Source of the DNA: UBA6054 sp964522095
GTDB lineage: Bacteria; Planctomycetota; Phycisphaerae; Phycisphaerales; UBA1924
DNA length: 45,517 nt
Assembly: GCA_964522095.1 (NCBI GenBank)
Contig: CAZFSO010000011.1
Span: 1 to 45,517 of the forward strand
Direction of reading: 5' to 3'
Shown here: positions 31,486-39,465 of the stretch, in pieces
Position numbering within the stretch: the first letter of the stretch is position 1
Layout: each line of letters opens with the position of its first letter
Made by a program: the position numbers and the translations under genes
The notes under the pieces: model-generated
Databases searched by the model: none
What the model saw: the letters and a program-made list of their open reading frames with translations, nothing else
Told to the model about the DNA's origin: nothing

Positions 31486-31980
31486 TCAGTCGCGGACGCG
31501 CACGCCCAGGACCAGGCCGACGAACAGTTCGTGCTCGGACTCGAGGTCGAAGTGCCGGACGACCTGGCAGTCCAGCCAGATCGGGCAGCGGTCGAGGATG
31601 GGCGAGCCGGTCGCCATGCGCAAGTCGGGGAACGGGTCGAAGGGGTCGGAGGCGTCGGGGTCGGCCATGTGCGAGACGGCGGTCTCGGCGAAACTGAAGC
31701 GCCGGTGGACGAGCCGGTCGTCCGGCTCGACCACGCCCAGGGCGAAGCAGCGGGCGTCGCGGATGATCGGGTCGATCGCGTGGCCCTTGCGGCAGGCCAG
31801 GGCGATCGTCGGCGGCTCGTGCGAGACGACCATCGCCCCGTGGACCAGCATCCCGGCCCGGGCGTCCTCGTAGGCGCTGGTCATCAGGCAGGTCACCCCG
31901 GGGAAGGCGCTCAGGGCGCGCGCCAGGGCCGCGCCGTCGAGTGCGCCGGGCGCCGCGTTCTTGTTGAGCCCGTCGGTCAT
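31486..31980 (-). CDS. Flavin reductase-like domain protein
   Basis: 164 residues with the split-barrel FMN-binding pattern of the flavin reductase/NTAB family: 'FPGVTCLMTSAYEDARAGM', 'GAMVVSHEPPTIALACRKGH', 'IIRDARCFALGVVEPDD', 'CPIWLDCQVVRHFDLESEHE' and 'FVGLVLGVRV'. Such proteins reduce or bind FMN, often as partners of monooxygenases. ATG 31980 has AGAGGG about 9 nt upstream; an in-frame start at 32016 would add 12 residues. No partner oxygenase is adjacent. Confidence 0.85.
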   Translation of the reverse strand: MTDGLNKNAAPGALDGAALARALSAFPGVTCLMTSAYEDARAGMLVHGAMVVSHEPPTIALACRKGHAIDPIIRDARCFALGVVEPDDRLVHRRFSFAETAVSHMADPDASDPFDPFPDLRMATGSPILDRCPIWLDCQVVRHFDLESEHELFVGLVLGVRVRD

Positions 31981-32056
31981 GGTCGCTGCCCTCTGCACGT
32001 CCTGCCTTCCTGACATCGGCCCGGGCGGGTGTCGCCGCCGGGTGAACCGCCCCGAT

Positions 32057-33253
32057 TCAGGCCGATCCCGGGCGGCCCGCGCCCGGTCGGCCGAGTTGTT
32101 CCCCGAGCGCGGCCAACAGGCCGGTCCGGAAACGATGTTCGGAAAACAATAGGGCGTGTTCCCTGCATGCGGCGTGCGGGTTGGGGGGGAGCCGGGCGAT
32201 GCCCGCGGCGAGGGCCCGCGGCGTCGGGTCGTCCACCAGCACCCCGGTTCTGGCGTCGATGACGGTGTCGAGGGCGCCCCCCGCGCGTCGGGCGACGACC
32301 GGCGTGCCGCAGGCCTGGGCCTCGACGGCGGTGATGCCGAAATCCTCGACCTGTGGCATGAGGAAGGCGTGGGCGCGGCGCATCAGGTCGCGGACGGCGT
32401 GGTCGTCGGCGCGCCCGAGGAAGGTGACGCCGGGGGCGGATCGGGCGCGCTGGCGGAGGGCGTGCTCGTGGCTGCCCGTGCCGACGATGGTCAGGGGCAG
32501 GCCGGCCAGGGCGGCCGCGTCGATGGCCAGGTCGACGCGCTTGTAGGGTTCGAGGGCGGAGACGACCAGCAGGAAGCCCTCGCGCGGCGCGGCGGGATCG
32601 GGGGTGAAGAAGTCGGTGCGCACGGGCGGGTGCAGCACGGCGGCGTCGCGGCCCCACACGCGGCGGATCTGGTCGCGCGTGTGGGTCGAGTTGGCCAGCA
32701 GCAGCGTGGGCGAGGCGGCGGTGGCCCGGTCCCAGGTGCGGAGGCGTTCCCGGAACAGGCGCAGGCCCGCGGCCCGCAGCGCGCCCTTGGCGTCGGGCGT
32801 GGCGTAGTCGTCGGCCTGGGCCCAGAGGTAGCGCGCGGGCGTGTGGCAGTAGCACACGTGGGGCACGCCCCGCGGGGCGCGGAGGGCCTTGATGGCGACG
32901 GAACTGGTCGAGACGAGCAGGTCGTACGGCGCGCGGGCGTGGTCGGCGGCCAGGCGGCGCGAGAGTGACTCGACGGCCCGGGGGTAGCACGGCAGCAGCC
33001 ACCGGCGCAGTGCGCCGGGACAGGCGTTGAGGGGGGAGACGGTGACCGGGCAAGCGTCGATGCGGGGCCCGATCGGGGCGCCGTTGTGGAACATGGTGTA
33101 GAGGCGCGCGGGCGGGTTGGGGAGCGCTTCGGCGATGGCGCTGAGCACGCGCTCGCCGCCGCGGTGGGCCACGATCCAGTCGTGGGCCAAGGCGACGCGG
33201 GGGGCGGCGTCGTGCGTGGCGCGGTTCGGGGGTGGCGAGGGCGGCACTACCAT
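32057..33253 (-). CDS. GT4-family glycosyltransferase
   Basis: 398 residues, GT-B fold. N-terminal 'RVALAHDWIVAHRGGERVL' is the acceptor-domain loop common in WbaZ-like mannosyltransferases; 'PHVCYCHTPARYLWAQADDY' is also characteristic. Donor domain: 'FLLVVSALEPYKRVDLAIDA', 'TIVGTGSHEHAL', 'VTFLGRADDHAVRDLMRRAH' and the E-x7-E region 'EDFGITAVEAQACGTPVVA'. It would transfer a nucleotide-activated hexose to a lipid or polysaccharide acceptor. ATG 33253 is 36 bp from the divergent amidohydrolase start. No other polysaccharide genes adjoin. Confidence 0.9.
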   Translation of the reverse strand: MVVPPSPPPNRATHDAAPRVALAHDWIVAHRGGERVLSAIAEALPNPPARLYTMFHNGAPIGPRIDACPVTVSPLNACPGALRRWLLPCYPRAVESLSRRLAADHARAPYDLLVSTSSVAIKALRAPRGVPHVCYCHTPARYLWAQADDYATPDAKGALRAAGLRLFRERLRTWDRATAASPTLLLANSTHTRDQIRRVWGRDAAVLHPPVRTDFFTPDPAAPREGFLLVVSALEPYKRVDLAIDAAALAGLPLTIVGTGSHEHALRQRARSAPGVTFLGRADDHAVRDLMRRAHAFLMPQVEDFGITAVEAQACGTPVVARRAGGALDTVIDARTGVLVDDPTPRALAAGIARLPPNPHAACREHALLFSEHRFRTGLLAALGEQLGRPGAGRPGSA

Positions 33254-33289
33254 CTGCGGCAGGAACGGGGTGGTCCGGGAGATGCGTTC

Positions 33290-34411
33290 ATGACGAGATC
33301 CACCAATCCGGCCGGCGCGAGGGCGGCGACGCCCGCGAACCGCTTCGGGCTGGACTACCGGTCCGAGGCCGCCCGGCTCGGGGCGCCGGTCTGCCCGATC
33401 GTCGACGCCCACACGCACGTGAACGGGCGGGCGGCGGCCGAAGTGTACCGGGAGGTCTGCGACCTGTACGGCGTCGAGCGGGTGTACTCGCAGACGCAAC
33501 TGGCGATGGCCGACGCCGTGCGGGCGGTCATGGGCGACCGGGTGCGGTTCGTGGCGATCCCCGAGTACATGCACCCCGACCGGCGCTGGGCCCACACCGA
33601 GGGGTTTCTGGAGAATCTCGACGCCTGGCACGCGCGCGGGGCGCGGATGGTCAAGTTCTGGGGCGCGCCCAGGCTGCGCGACCTCGTGGGCGACATCGGG
33701 CTGGGCCCGGAGGAACTGGCGTTTGACTCGGAGTGGCGCCTGCGCATCGCGGAGAAGGCGCGATCGATGGGCATGGCGCTGATGGTCCACGTGGCCGACC
33801 CGGACACCTGGTTCGCCACGAAGTACGCCGACGCCGAACGCTACGGGACCAAGCGGTCGCAGTACGAGGGCCTGTCGCGGCTGCTCGAGCAGACGGGCAT
33901 GGCGTGCCTTGGCTCGCACATGTGCGGCTGGCCGGAGGACCTGGGCTTCCTGACCGAGTACCTGGAGCGGCATCCGAGACTGGTGATCGACACCAGCGCG
34001 ACGAAGTGGATGGTGCGGGAACTGAGCCGGCACCCGCGCGAGGCGCTGCTGGGTTTCCTGGAGCGGTTCCGGGGGCGCGTGCTGTTCGGGTCGGACATCG
34101 TGACCAGCGACGAGCACCTGCGTCCCAGCGCCAGCGCGGACTTCGGCGCAACGCTGGCGTCCAGCCGTGCGGAGGCCTTCGACCTGTACGCATCGCGCTA
34201 CTGGGCGCTGCGGACGATGCTCGAGACCGACTACGACGGCGAGAGCCCGATCGCGGACCCGGACCTGGCGATGATTGACCCCGGCCGGCACGACGCGATG
34301 AGCGCCCCGCGCCTCGTAGGGCGCGGGCTCGGGCCGGAGATGCTGCGGACCCTGTACGTCGGGGCGGCGGCGGGGACGCTGGACGCGTGGTACGCCGGGA
34401 GCCTGGGGTGA
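33290..34411 (+). CDS. Amidohydrolase-2 family metal-dependent hydrolase
   Basis: 373 residues, TIM-barrel amidohydrolase. Metal ligands: 'IVDAHTHVNG' after strand 1, 'MALMVHVADPDTWF' (His after strand 5), 'CLGSHMCGWPEDLGFL' (His after strand 6) and 'VLFGSDIV' (Asp after strand 8). The pattern fits the amidohydrolase_2 (ACMSD-like/uronate) group. GGGAG lies about 9 nt before the ATG, and a -10-like TACCAT is at 33248-33253. Substrate unknown; the divergent glycosyltransferase may be a coincidental neighbour. Confidence 0.88.
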   Translation: MTRSTNPAGARAATPANRFGLDYRSEAARLGAPVCPIVDAHTHVNGRAAAEVYREVCDLYGVERVYSQTQLAMADAVRAVMGDRVRFVAIPEYMHPDRRWAHTEGFLENLDAWHARGARMVKFWGAPRLRDLVGDIGLGPEELAFDSEWRLRIAEKARSMGMALMVHVADPDTWFATKYADAERYGTKRSQYEGLSRLLEQTGMACLGSHMCGWPEDLGFLTEYLERHPRLVIDTSATKWMVRELSRHPREALLGFLERFRGRVLFGSDIVTSDEHLRPSASADFGATLASSRAEAFDLYASRYWALRTMLETDYDGESPIADPDLAMIDPGRHDAMSAPRLVGRGLGPEMLRTLYVGAAAGTLDAWYAGSLG

Positions 34412-34612
34412 TGCCCGGGGCCTGTGGGCGGTTGATGGATGTGTTTCGTGCGGAACCGCCATCATGAAGTGGCGTATGGGGGGTTTGTCTGCGCGCCGCG
34501 GCCATCGGTGGCGGACGGGCCGATAGGCCGCCCGCGGCGGCCCCGAGGGAACACCGGGTTGCACGGCAACGCGCCGCGCCCCAGGAAAGCTCAGAACCAG
34601 AGGAGCAAGACG

Positions 34613-35677
34613 ATGGGATCACGCCGCCGAGCGTTCACGTTGATTGAGGTCGCGGCAGCCAGCGGGATGCTGGCCTTGTTGGCCGGGGTGCTGCTGCCGT
34701 CCGCGTCGCGTGCCCGTCAGGACATGCGGGGGTCGATCAGCGCGTCGAATCTGGCCACGATCGGGCAGGGGTCGGCGATGTACGCCGTGGACCACGGCGG
34801 GCGGCTGTTCACGTACACGTGGAGGGCTGGCTTGCACCAGTTGCCGGACGGGACGACCAAGATGGCGTCGAGCGACGCGGATGCTGCGTCGTGGCAGAAC
34901 ACGGAGATCCTGATGCGCCAAACCGGGCGCGTCAACGGGCCGCACCGGATCAACAACTTTCAGGGACGCCTGCCCCACCGGCGCTACACGCACCTGGTGC
35001 TGATGGACTACCTGAACCTGCCGTTCCCGTCGGTCCTGTTCGCCGACCCGTCCGACGCGAACCTGCTGCAGTGGCAGGCCAACCCGCTGGACCTGTCGGT
35101 GAACAACAACATCCCGTACGGGCAGGGCAGTGGCCAGCCGCAGAAGGGGTACGACAATCCGGCAGGTTGGACAAAATCCGGCATTATGCAGCGATGGCCG
35201 TTCGGTTCGAGTTACCAGCGCACCGTCTCCGCGTGGGCGCCCGACGGTCTGCACGGCGAGCCGACCGTCGCGCCCGTGGCGGCCACGCCGCACCTGACCT
35301 CGGTCGACAGCGGCACGCCGCTCGCGGACGGGCGGAACTACGCCGAGGTCGCCTTCCCGAGCGCCAAGGTCCACATGTTCGAGGAGTTCGACCGCGAGCA
35401 GGCCGGGTCGCCGTACTTCGCGTACGACCACGCGCGGCCGGAGAAACTGATGTTCGACGGGTCGATCAACGACCGGCCCTCCGGCGAGGCCGGGCCGTCG
35501 TGGAATCCGCACCAGGGCAAGCGCGAGTGGCTGCAGACTTACGTGCCGATCCACACCTTCCCGATCCCCTTGGACGGCTTGGGCGACCCCACCCTGCTCA
35601 GCCAGCGGTACCGGTGGACGCTGGGCGGGCTGAAGGGGCGGGATTACGTCGCCACGTTCGCCCCCGGGCGTCGGTGA
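34613..35677 (+). CDS. Prepilin-like (DUF1559-type) protein
   Basis: 354 residues. Basic leader MGSRRRA, then 'FTLIEVAAASGMLALLAGVL', a canonical type IV prepilin stem with Glu at +5. The residue before F is Ala rather than Gly. The continuation 'NLATIGQGSAMYAVDHGGRL' and the long C-terminal beta-rich region fit the planctomycete family. It contains many aromatic and Asp/Asn residues and no Cys pair. GAGGAG lies 8 nt before the ATG. The 200 bases upstream have no gene; they are GC-rich with a possible -35-like TTGATG near 34432. A terminator follows the stop. Processed presumably by a prepilin peptidase encoded elsewhere. Confidence 0.85.
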   Translation: MGSRRRAFTLIEVAAASGMLALLAGVLLPSASRARQDMRGSISASNLATIGQGSAMYAVDHGGRLFTYTWRAGLHQLPDGTTKMASSDADAASWQNTEILMRQTGRVNGPHRINNFQGRLPHRRYTHLVLMDYLNLPFPSVLFADPSDANLLQWQANPLDLSVNNNIPYGQGSGQPQKGYDNPAGWTKSGIMQRWPFGSSYQRTVSAWAPDGLHGEPTVAPVAATPHLTSVDSGTPLADGRNYAEVAFPSAKVHMFEEFDREQAGSPYFAYDHARPEKLMFDGSINDRPSGEAGPSWNPHQGKREWLQTYVPIHTFPIPLDGLGDPTLLSQRYRWTLGGLKGRDYVATFAPGRR

Positions 35678-35699
35678 GTATGGCCCCGCATGCCCTCGG

Positions 35700-35726
35700 A
35701 AGCCCCCGGTCTCGGGGGCTTTTTTG
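35700..35726 (+). terminator. Rho-independent terminator after the prepilin-like gene
   Basis: AGCCCCCG (35701-35708) pairs with CGGGGGCT (35713-35720), loop GTCT, followed by TTTTTG. Confidence 0.92.
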
Positions 35727-35800
35727 TTGTCCAGGGGCGTGCGGGATCGGGACCGGGGTGGGGCCGCGGGGATGGCGGTGCGGGAAGCGAAAATTCCCCC

Positions 35801-35857
35801 TTTTCAAACCCGTGCAGGTTGGTACACTTGCCGGCATGCCGCCGGAAAGCCGGCGGC
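35801..35857 (+). promoter_or_regulatory. Promoter and leader hairpin of the RRM protein gene
   Basis: TTTTCA (35801-35806), 16-nt spacer, TACACT (35823-35828). The leader then forms a perfect 8-bp hairpin GCCGCCGG/CCGGCGGC with loop AAAG (35838-35857), close to the 5' end of a leader of roughly 90 nt. Long leaders of this kind occur on cold-regulated RNA-binding protein genes; the hairpin could stabilise the mRNA. Confidence 0.6.
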
Positions 35858-35926
35858 GCGGTTGCGCGGATCGGGCCCGAATCTCTCGCAGTCACGCAAG
35901 TCTCGGGCTCGGAAAGTGTGATCGGA

Positions 35927-36364
35927 ATGACGATGAAGCTGTACGTGGGCAACCTGCCCTACTCGATGACTGACTCGGAACTGGAGAGCCTGTTCTCCGA
36001 GGTCGGTCAGGTGACCTCCGCCAAGGTGGTGATGGACCGCGAAACCGGCCGCTCGCGCGGCTTCGGGTTCGTGGAGATGGACGACTCGTCCGGTCGCGAG
36101 GCGATCGAGAAGTTCCACGGCCAGGAGTTCCAGGGCCGCGCCCTCGTCGTGAACGAGGCCCGCCCCCGTGAGGACCGGCCCCGCTCCGGCGGGTTCGGCG
36201 GCGGCGGCGGTCGCGGCGGCTACGGCGGCGGCGGTGGCGGCTACGGCGGTGGCGGTGGCGGCGGTGGCCGCGGCGGCTACGGCGGTGGTGGCGGCGGCGG
36301 TCGCGGCGGCTACGGCGGTGGCCGTGGCGGCGGCGGTGGCGGCGACTACGGCGACCGCTACTGA
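35927..36364 (+). CDS. Glycine-rich RNA-recognition-motif (RRM) protein
   Basis: 145 residues. One RRM, residues 3-80: RNP2 'LYVGNLPYS', RNP1 'RSRGFGFVEM'. The remaining tail is almost entirely Gly, Arg and Tyr (GGYGGGGGG-type repeats). This is the layout of bacterial Rbp proteins, single-stranded RNA binders often cold-induced. Start at 35927 (MTMKLYVGN) or 35933; no close strong ribosome-binding site, GGAAAG about 11 nt upstream. The tail is encoded by GGC/GGT repeats prone to slippage. It has its own promoter, leader and terminator, so it is monocistronic. Confidence 0.92.
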   Translation: MTMKLYVGNLPYSMTDSELESLFSEVGQVTSAKVVMDRETGRSRGFGFVEMDDSSGREAIEKFHGQEFQGRALVVNEARPREDRPRSGGFGGGGGRGGYGGGGGGYGGGGGGGGRGGYGGGGGGGRGGYGGGRGGGGGGDYGDRY

Positions 36365-36390
36365 TCCCGGCCCGACGGTCTGATCCTTCC

Positions 36391-36420
36391 GAAAGCCCCC
36401 GCCCCGCGCGGGGGTTTTCT
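36391..36420 (+). terminator. Rho-independent terminator of the RRM gene
   Basis: CCCCCGC (36396-36402) pairs with GCGGGGG (36408-36414), 5-nt loop, followed by TTTTCTTT. Confidence 0.9.
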
Positions 36421-36614
36421 TTGCGCCCCGGTTTGGCGATTCCACGCGCACGCCGCCCGGTCGCGTGACGGGTTGCAATCGGTGAGGCATCCAGCCCAAT
36501 GAGCGCAATGGACGGCGCGGACGGGTCGTCCGAGAACACGCACGGGAACGGGAATTGACCAAGCGCACGGACAGGTTGAAGCGGCGGACCCGTCGGGGTC
36601 GAAGTAGCGGCTGG

Positions 36615-36932
36615 ATGAGCCTCGCACCGACACAGCCCGCGCCGATGAGAACCGCCGTGGAGAGCGCGCCCGTCGCGCCCGGGGCGTTCCCGCCCACGGC
36701 CGACGTGGGCTCGCTGGCGGAACTGCTCGGCGAGGCGGCGACCGGCCCGCGCGGCGGCGGGTTCGTGTGCCCGTGCTGCGGCGGGCGTGCGCCGCGGGTG
36801 GTGCGTGCGCGTCCGGGCGGGTCGAGCCGCTGGGTCGCGGTGTGCGCGATCTGCGCGGGGCGATTGCTGGCCGGTCATCCGGCGACGGTGGTGGGTGGGC
36901 GGATCAGCCCGCGCCTGCGCCGGGCCGGGTGA
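36615..36932 (+). CDS. Small zinc-ribbon-like protein of unknown function
   Basis: 105 residues. The N-terminal half is Pro/Ala-rich. The C-terminal half has a Cys4 knuckle, 'FVCPCCGGRAPRVV' and 'WVAVCAICAGRLL', likely a structural zinc site. Start uncertain: ATG 36615 lacks a clear ribosome-binding site, and an in-frame TTG at 36555 would add a strongly basic 20-residue extension. It converges with the next lipoprotein gene, stop to stop 3 bp apart. No family recognised. Confidence 0.55.
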   Translation: MSLAPTQPAPMRTAVESAPVAPGAFPPTADVGSLAELLGEAATGPRGGGFVCPCCGGRAPRVVRARPGGSSRWVAVCAICAGRLLAGHPATVVGGRISPRLRRAG

Positions 36933-36935
36933 GCG

Positions 36936-37604
36936 TCAGCCCTGATCGCCATTCGACGCGTCGGGGGGCGCAACGGGGGTCGCAGCGGGGTCCAGTGGGT
37001 CGGCGGTCAGGGTCAGTGTGCGCACCACGCGGGCGATGCGCTGGGCGGCGGGTTCGTCGTCGCGTGCTCCGAAACTGACCTCGGTGCGTGCGGGGCCGAG
37101 CAGGTCCTCGAAGCCGGGCGTGGCGCGGGTCAGGCGGGTGGGGGCGTTGCGGAGGGTTCCCGCGGCCCGGCCCTTGCGCAGCGAGTCCCCGGGCATGAGG
37201 AAGCCGGCGCTGTCGTAGACCCCGACCTGGCCGCGGGAGACGACGACGATGCGCGCGGTGGCGCTGGCGGCGGTCTCGGCGATGGGGGTGCGGCCCGGCT
37301 TGGGGTTGAGGAAGATGTGCACGTGCATCAGGACGCCGGAAACGTCGGGGCCGAGGTTGCCGTCGGCCAGGCGGTCGAGGGTGGGTCCGGAGAGGTCGGT
37401 GAGGTAGACGTCGGCGGTGTTGCGGTCGTGGACGACGGCCGCGCGGGTGGGCAGGCGCAGGTCGAGTCGCGTGCCGGCGGTGTCGGACTGGACGCGGCCG
37501 GAGCCGGCCGAGCCGCCCGAGCCCATGCCAAACCCGGCGCACCCGGGGCCCGTGAGGATGGCGAGGGCGAGCATGACCGGAATAAGGATGGGGCGGCGTG
37601 GCAT
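36936..37604 (-). CDS. Lipoprotein of unknown function
   Basis: 222 residues. Signal 'MLALAILTGPGC' with lipobox-like GPGC (Cys at about 22), then a Gly/Ser-rich linker. The mature domain alternates short strands ('RLDLRLPTRAAVVHDRN', 'VSGVLMHVHIFLNPKPG', 'ARIVVVSRGQVGVYDSAGFL', 'RTLTLTADPLDPAA'). A TACCCT hexamer (37618-37613, minus strand) is 8 nt before the ATG, with no ribosome-binding site, so the mRNA is probably nearly leaderless. Family not recognised. Confidence 0.65.
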   Translation of the reverse strand: MPRRPILIPVMLALAILTGPGCAGFGMGSGGSAGSGRVQSDTAGTRLDLRLPTRAAVVHDRNTADVYLTDLSGPTLDRLADGNLGPDVSGVLMHVHIFLNPKPGRTPIAETAASATARIVVVSRGQVGVYDSAGFLMPGDSLRKGRAAGTLRNAPTRLTRATPGFEDLLGPARTEVSFGARDDEPAAQRIARVVRTLTLTADPLDPAATPVAPPDASNGDQG

Positions 37605-37742
37605 CGGGCCTGAGGGTAGCCGGATCGGGCGTTGGGTGCGCGGGCGGCCGCGGCCGGGTTGGGGCCGGCGAAGGGGTGGGGGGGCTCAAACCGGGGAACC
37701 GGTGTCAGCGGGGTTGCGGATGGGCGGTTCAGGGGTATGAGC

Positions 37743-38843
37743 ATGCAGCACACGATGAAATGGGTCGCGGTGGCGGTCGCCGGGCTGGGACTGGCGGCGG
37801 TCCCGGCCGGGGCGCAGTCGGAGCGTTCGCGCGGGGACACGGGGCAGCGCGAGGTGCGGACCGGGGCGCGGGGCGAGCCTCGGACGGGGCGACGGACCAC
37901 GCCGGCGGCAACGCCGGAGCGTCCGAGTTCGGCCCCCGGGCGGGCACCCGCGAGCGGCGTGCGTGCGCCGGCGGGCGTGCGGTCTCCCGGGGCGGGCGTG
38001 CGTGCTCCGCGCGGGGTGCGGTCGCCGGGGGCGGGGGTGCGGTCGCCGAGCGGGGTGCGTGCGCCGGGGGCGGGTCAGCGCGAGCCGATCGTGGACCGGC
38101 CGGAGCGCCCGGAACGGCCCGAGCGGCCGGGTCGGCCGCATCGGCCGGAGCGGCCGGGAGATCCGGACAGGCCGGACCGGCCCGATCGCCCGGACTGGGG
38201 CCACAAGCCGGACAAGCCGGGGCACGGCGACGGGCACTGCGACCACCGACCCGGGTGCGTCTGCATCTGGTACCCCAGTTGGGGATGGTGGGGCTGGGGC
38301 TCGTCGCGGTACTGGCACTCGTTCCCGCGCTACGGGACGTTCTACGGGCCTCCCGGCAGGGAGTTGGAGGCGCCGCAGCCCGAGGTACCGGACGAGACGG
38401 AGATGACCCCGCTCGAACTGGGGTGGGCGTGGATGGCGTCTGGCGACGCGGAGCGGGCGGCGGAGTGGTACCGCAAGCACCTGGACGAGCACCCGACGGA
38501 CGTCGAGGCGATGCGGGAGTACGCGATGGTGCTGGTCGAACTGGGGCGCATGACCGACGCGGTCGCGGTGCTGGGGTACGCCTACGACCGGGTGCCGGGG
38601 CTGACGGCCCACGGCGTGAGCCGGCGGTTCTGGGGTGATTCGCCGGCCCGTCTGCGGCGTTCGGTCAACGACGCGGTGCGGTACGCCCACCGGGCGTCGT
38701 CGGGCAACGCGTGGCTGCTGGTCGCGGTCTTAATGCAGTCCGAGGGCCGGGGCAGCGTGGCGCTGCGGATGGTCGACCGGGCGACGGACGCGGGCCTGTC
38801 GGCGGCGGTGGGGGACCGGATGCGGTCGGCGCTGCGGCCCTGA
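37743..38843 (+). CDS. Secreted repeat-rich protein with C-terminal TPR-like region
   Basis: 366 residues. Signal peptide (WVAVAVAGLGLAAVPAGA). Low-complexity part 1: units GVRAPxGVRSPGA repeated about five times. Part 2: PERPERPERPGRP then DRPDRPDRPD, followed by a His/Cys patch (GHGDGHCDHRPGCVC) and a Trp/Tyr-rich segment (WYPSWGWWGWGSSRYWHSF). The C-terminal about 150 residues are helical, starting 'TPLELGWAWMASGDAERAAE', resembling two or three TPR units. ATG 37743 has AGGGG 7 nt upstream; ATG 37737 is in frame but too close to that site. An RDP-type repeat protein on the cell surface is plausible; family not recognised. Confidence 0.7.
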   Translation: MQHTMKWVAVAVAGLGLAAVPAGAQSERSRGDTGQREVRTGARGEPRTGRRTTPAATPERPSSAPGRAPASGVRAPAGVRSPGAGVRAPRGVRSPGAGVRSPSGVRAPGAGQREPIVDRPERPERPERPGRPHRPERPGDPDRPDRPDRPDWGHKPDKPGHGDGHCDHRPGCVCIWYPSWGWWGWGSSRYWHSFPRYGTFYGPPGRELEAPQPEVPDETEMTPLELGWAWMASGDAERAAEWYRKHLDEHPTDVEAMREYAMVLVELGRMTDAVAVLGYAYDRVPGLTAHGVSRRFWGDSPARLRRSVNDAVRYAHRASSGNAWLLVAVLMQSEGRGSVALRMVDRATDAGLSAAVGDRMRSALRP

Positions 38844-38896
38844 GGGACGGGCCCGGCGGGGCCTGGTTGGGAAGCAAATTGAATGCCCAGCGTGGT

Positions 38897-39020
38897 TTGC
38901 CTGCGAGCGGGTGGGCGCGCTAGTGTTGCGGCCCTGCCCGCGCCGTGCGGGCGACAACGCGAACCGATGGACCACCCGCGAGCCGTCCTGTCGGCCGGGG
39001 CGGAGCAACTCCGCGGGTGG
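38897..39020 (+). promoter_or_regulatory. Promoter and leader stem of the rplK operon
   Basis: TTGCCT (38897-38902), 18-nt spacer, TAGTGT (38921-38926); transcription start near 38933. In the leader, CCACCCGCG (38972-38980) is complementary over 9 bp to CGCGGGTGG (39012-39020), just upstream of the ribosome-binding site. Leaders of L11 operons are targets of L1 autoregulation in other bacteria; whether this stem mimics the 23S L1 site was not tested. Confidence 0.5.
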
Positions 39021-39033
39021 GAGGTGGAGACCG

Positions 39034-39462
39034 ATGGCCAAGAAAGAAGTCACGCACGTTTTCAAGATCATGGCCCCCGGGGGCAAGGCGACGCCTGCGC
39101 CGCCTCTGGGCCCGGTGCTGGGCGCCAAGGGCGTCAACCCCGGCCAGTTCATCCAGCAGTTCAACGCCGCGACGGCGAAGCTGGACGGCAAGGTGGTCGG
39201 CTGCATCGTGACGGCGTACTCGGACCGCTCGTTCGAGTTCGAGGTCAAGTCGTCGCCGGCGTCGGTGCTGATCAAGGAGGCCGCCGGGGTGGACAAGGGC
39301 TCGGGCGCTCCGAACAGCAACAAGATCGGGAAGATCACCAGTGAGCAGGTGCGCAAGATCGCCGAGGAGAAGAAGGCTGATCTGAGCGCGGGTTCGATCG
39401 AGGCTGCGATGCGGATCATCGAGGGCACCGCCCGCTCGATGGGCGTGACGGTGGAGGGCTGA
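39034..39462 (+). CDS. rplK: 50S ribosomal protein L11
   Basis: 142 residues, full length. 'FKIMAPGGKATPAPPLGPVL' and 'GAKGVNPGQFIQQFNAAT' form the N-terminal thiostrepton-site region with the conserved Pro pair. The C-terminal rRNA-binding domain has 'GSGAPNSNKIGKITSEQV' and 'GTARSMGVTV'. It binds the GTPase-associated region of 23S rRNA. GGTGGAG lies 3-9 nt upstream of the ATG. First gene of the L11-L1-L10-L7/L12 operon; secE and nusG are not upstream. Confidence 0.98.
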   Translation: MAKKEVTHVFKIMAPGGKATPAPPLGPVLGAKGVNPGQFIQQFNAATAKLDGKVVGCIVTAYSDRSFEFEVKSSPASVLIKEAAGVDKGSGAPNSNKIGKITSEQVRKIAEEKKADLSAGSIEAAMRIIEGTARSMGVTVEG

Positions 39463-39465
39463 CCG

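Noticed and set aside
34412..34612. Riboswitch (for example c-di-GMP-I) before the second prepilin-like gene
   Set aside because: GC-rich stems are possible, but the conserved aptamer core motifs are absent.
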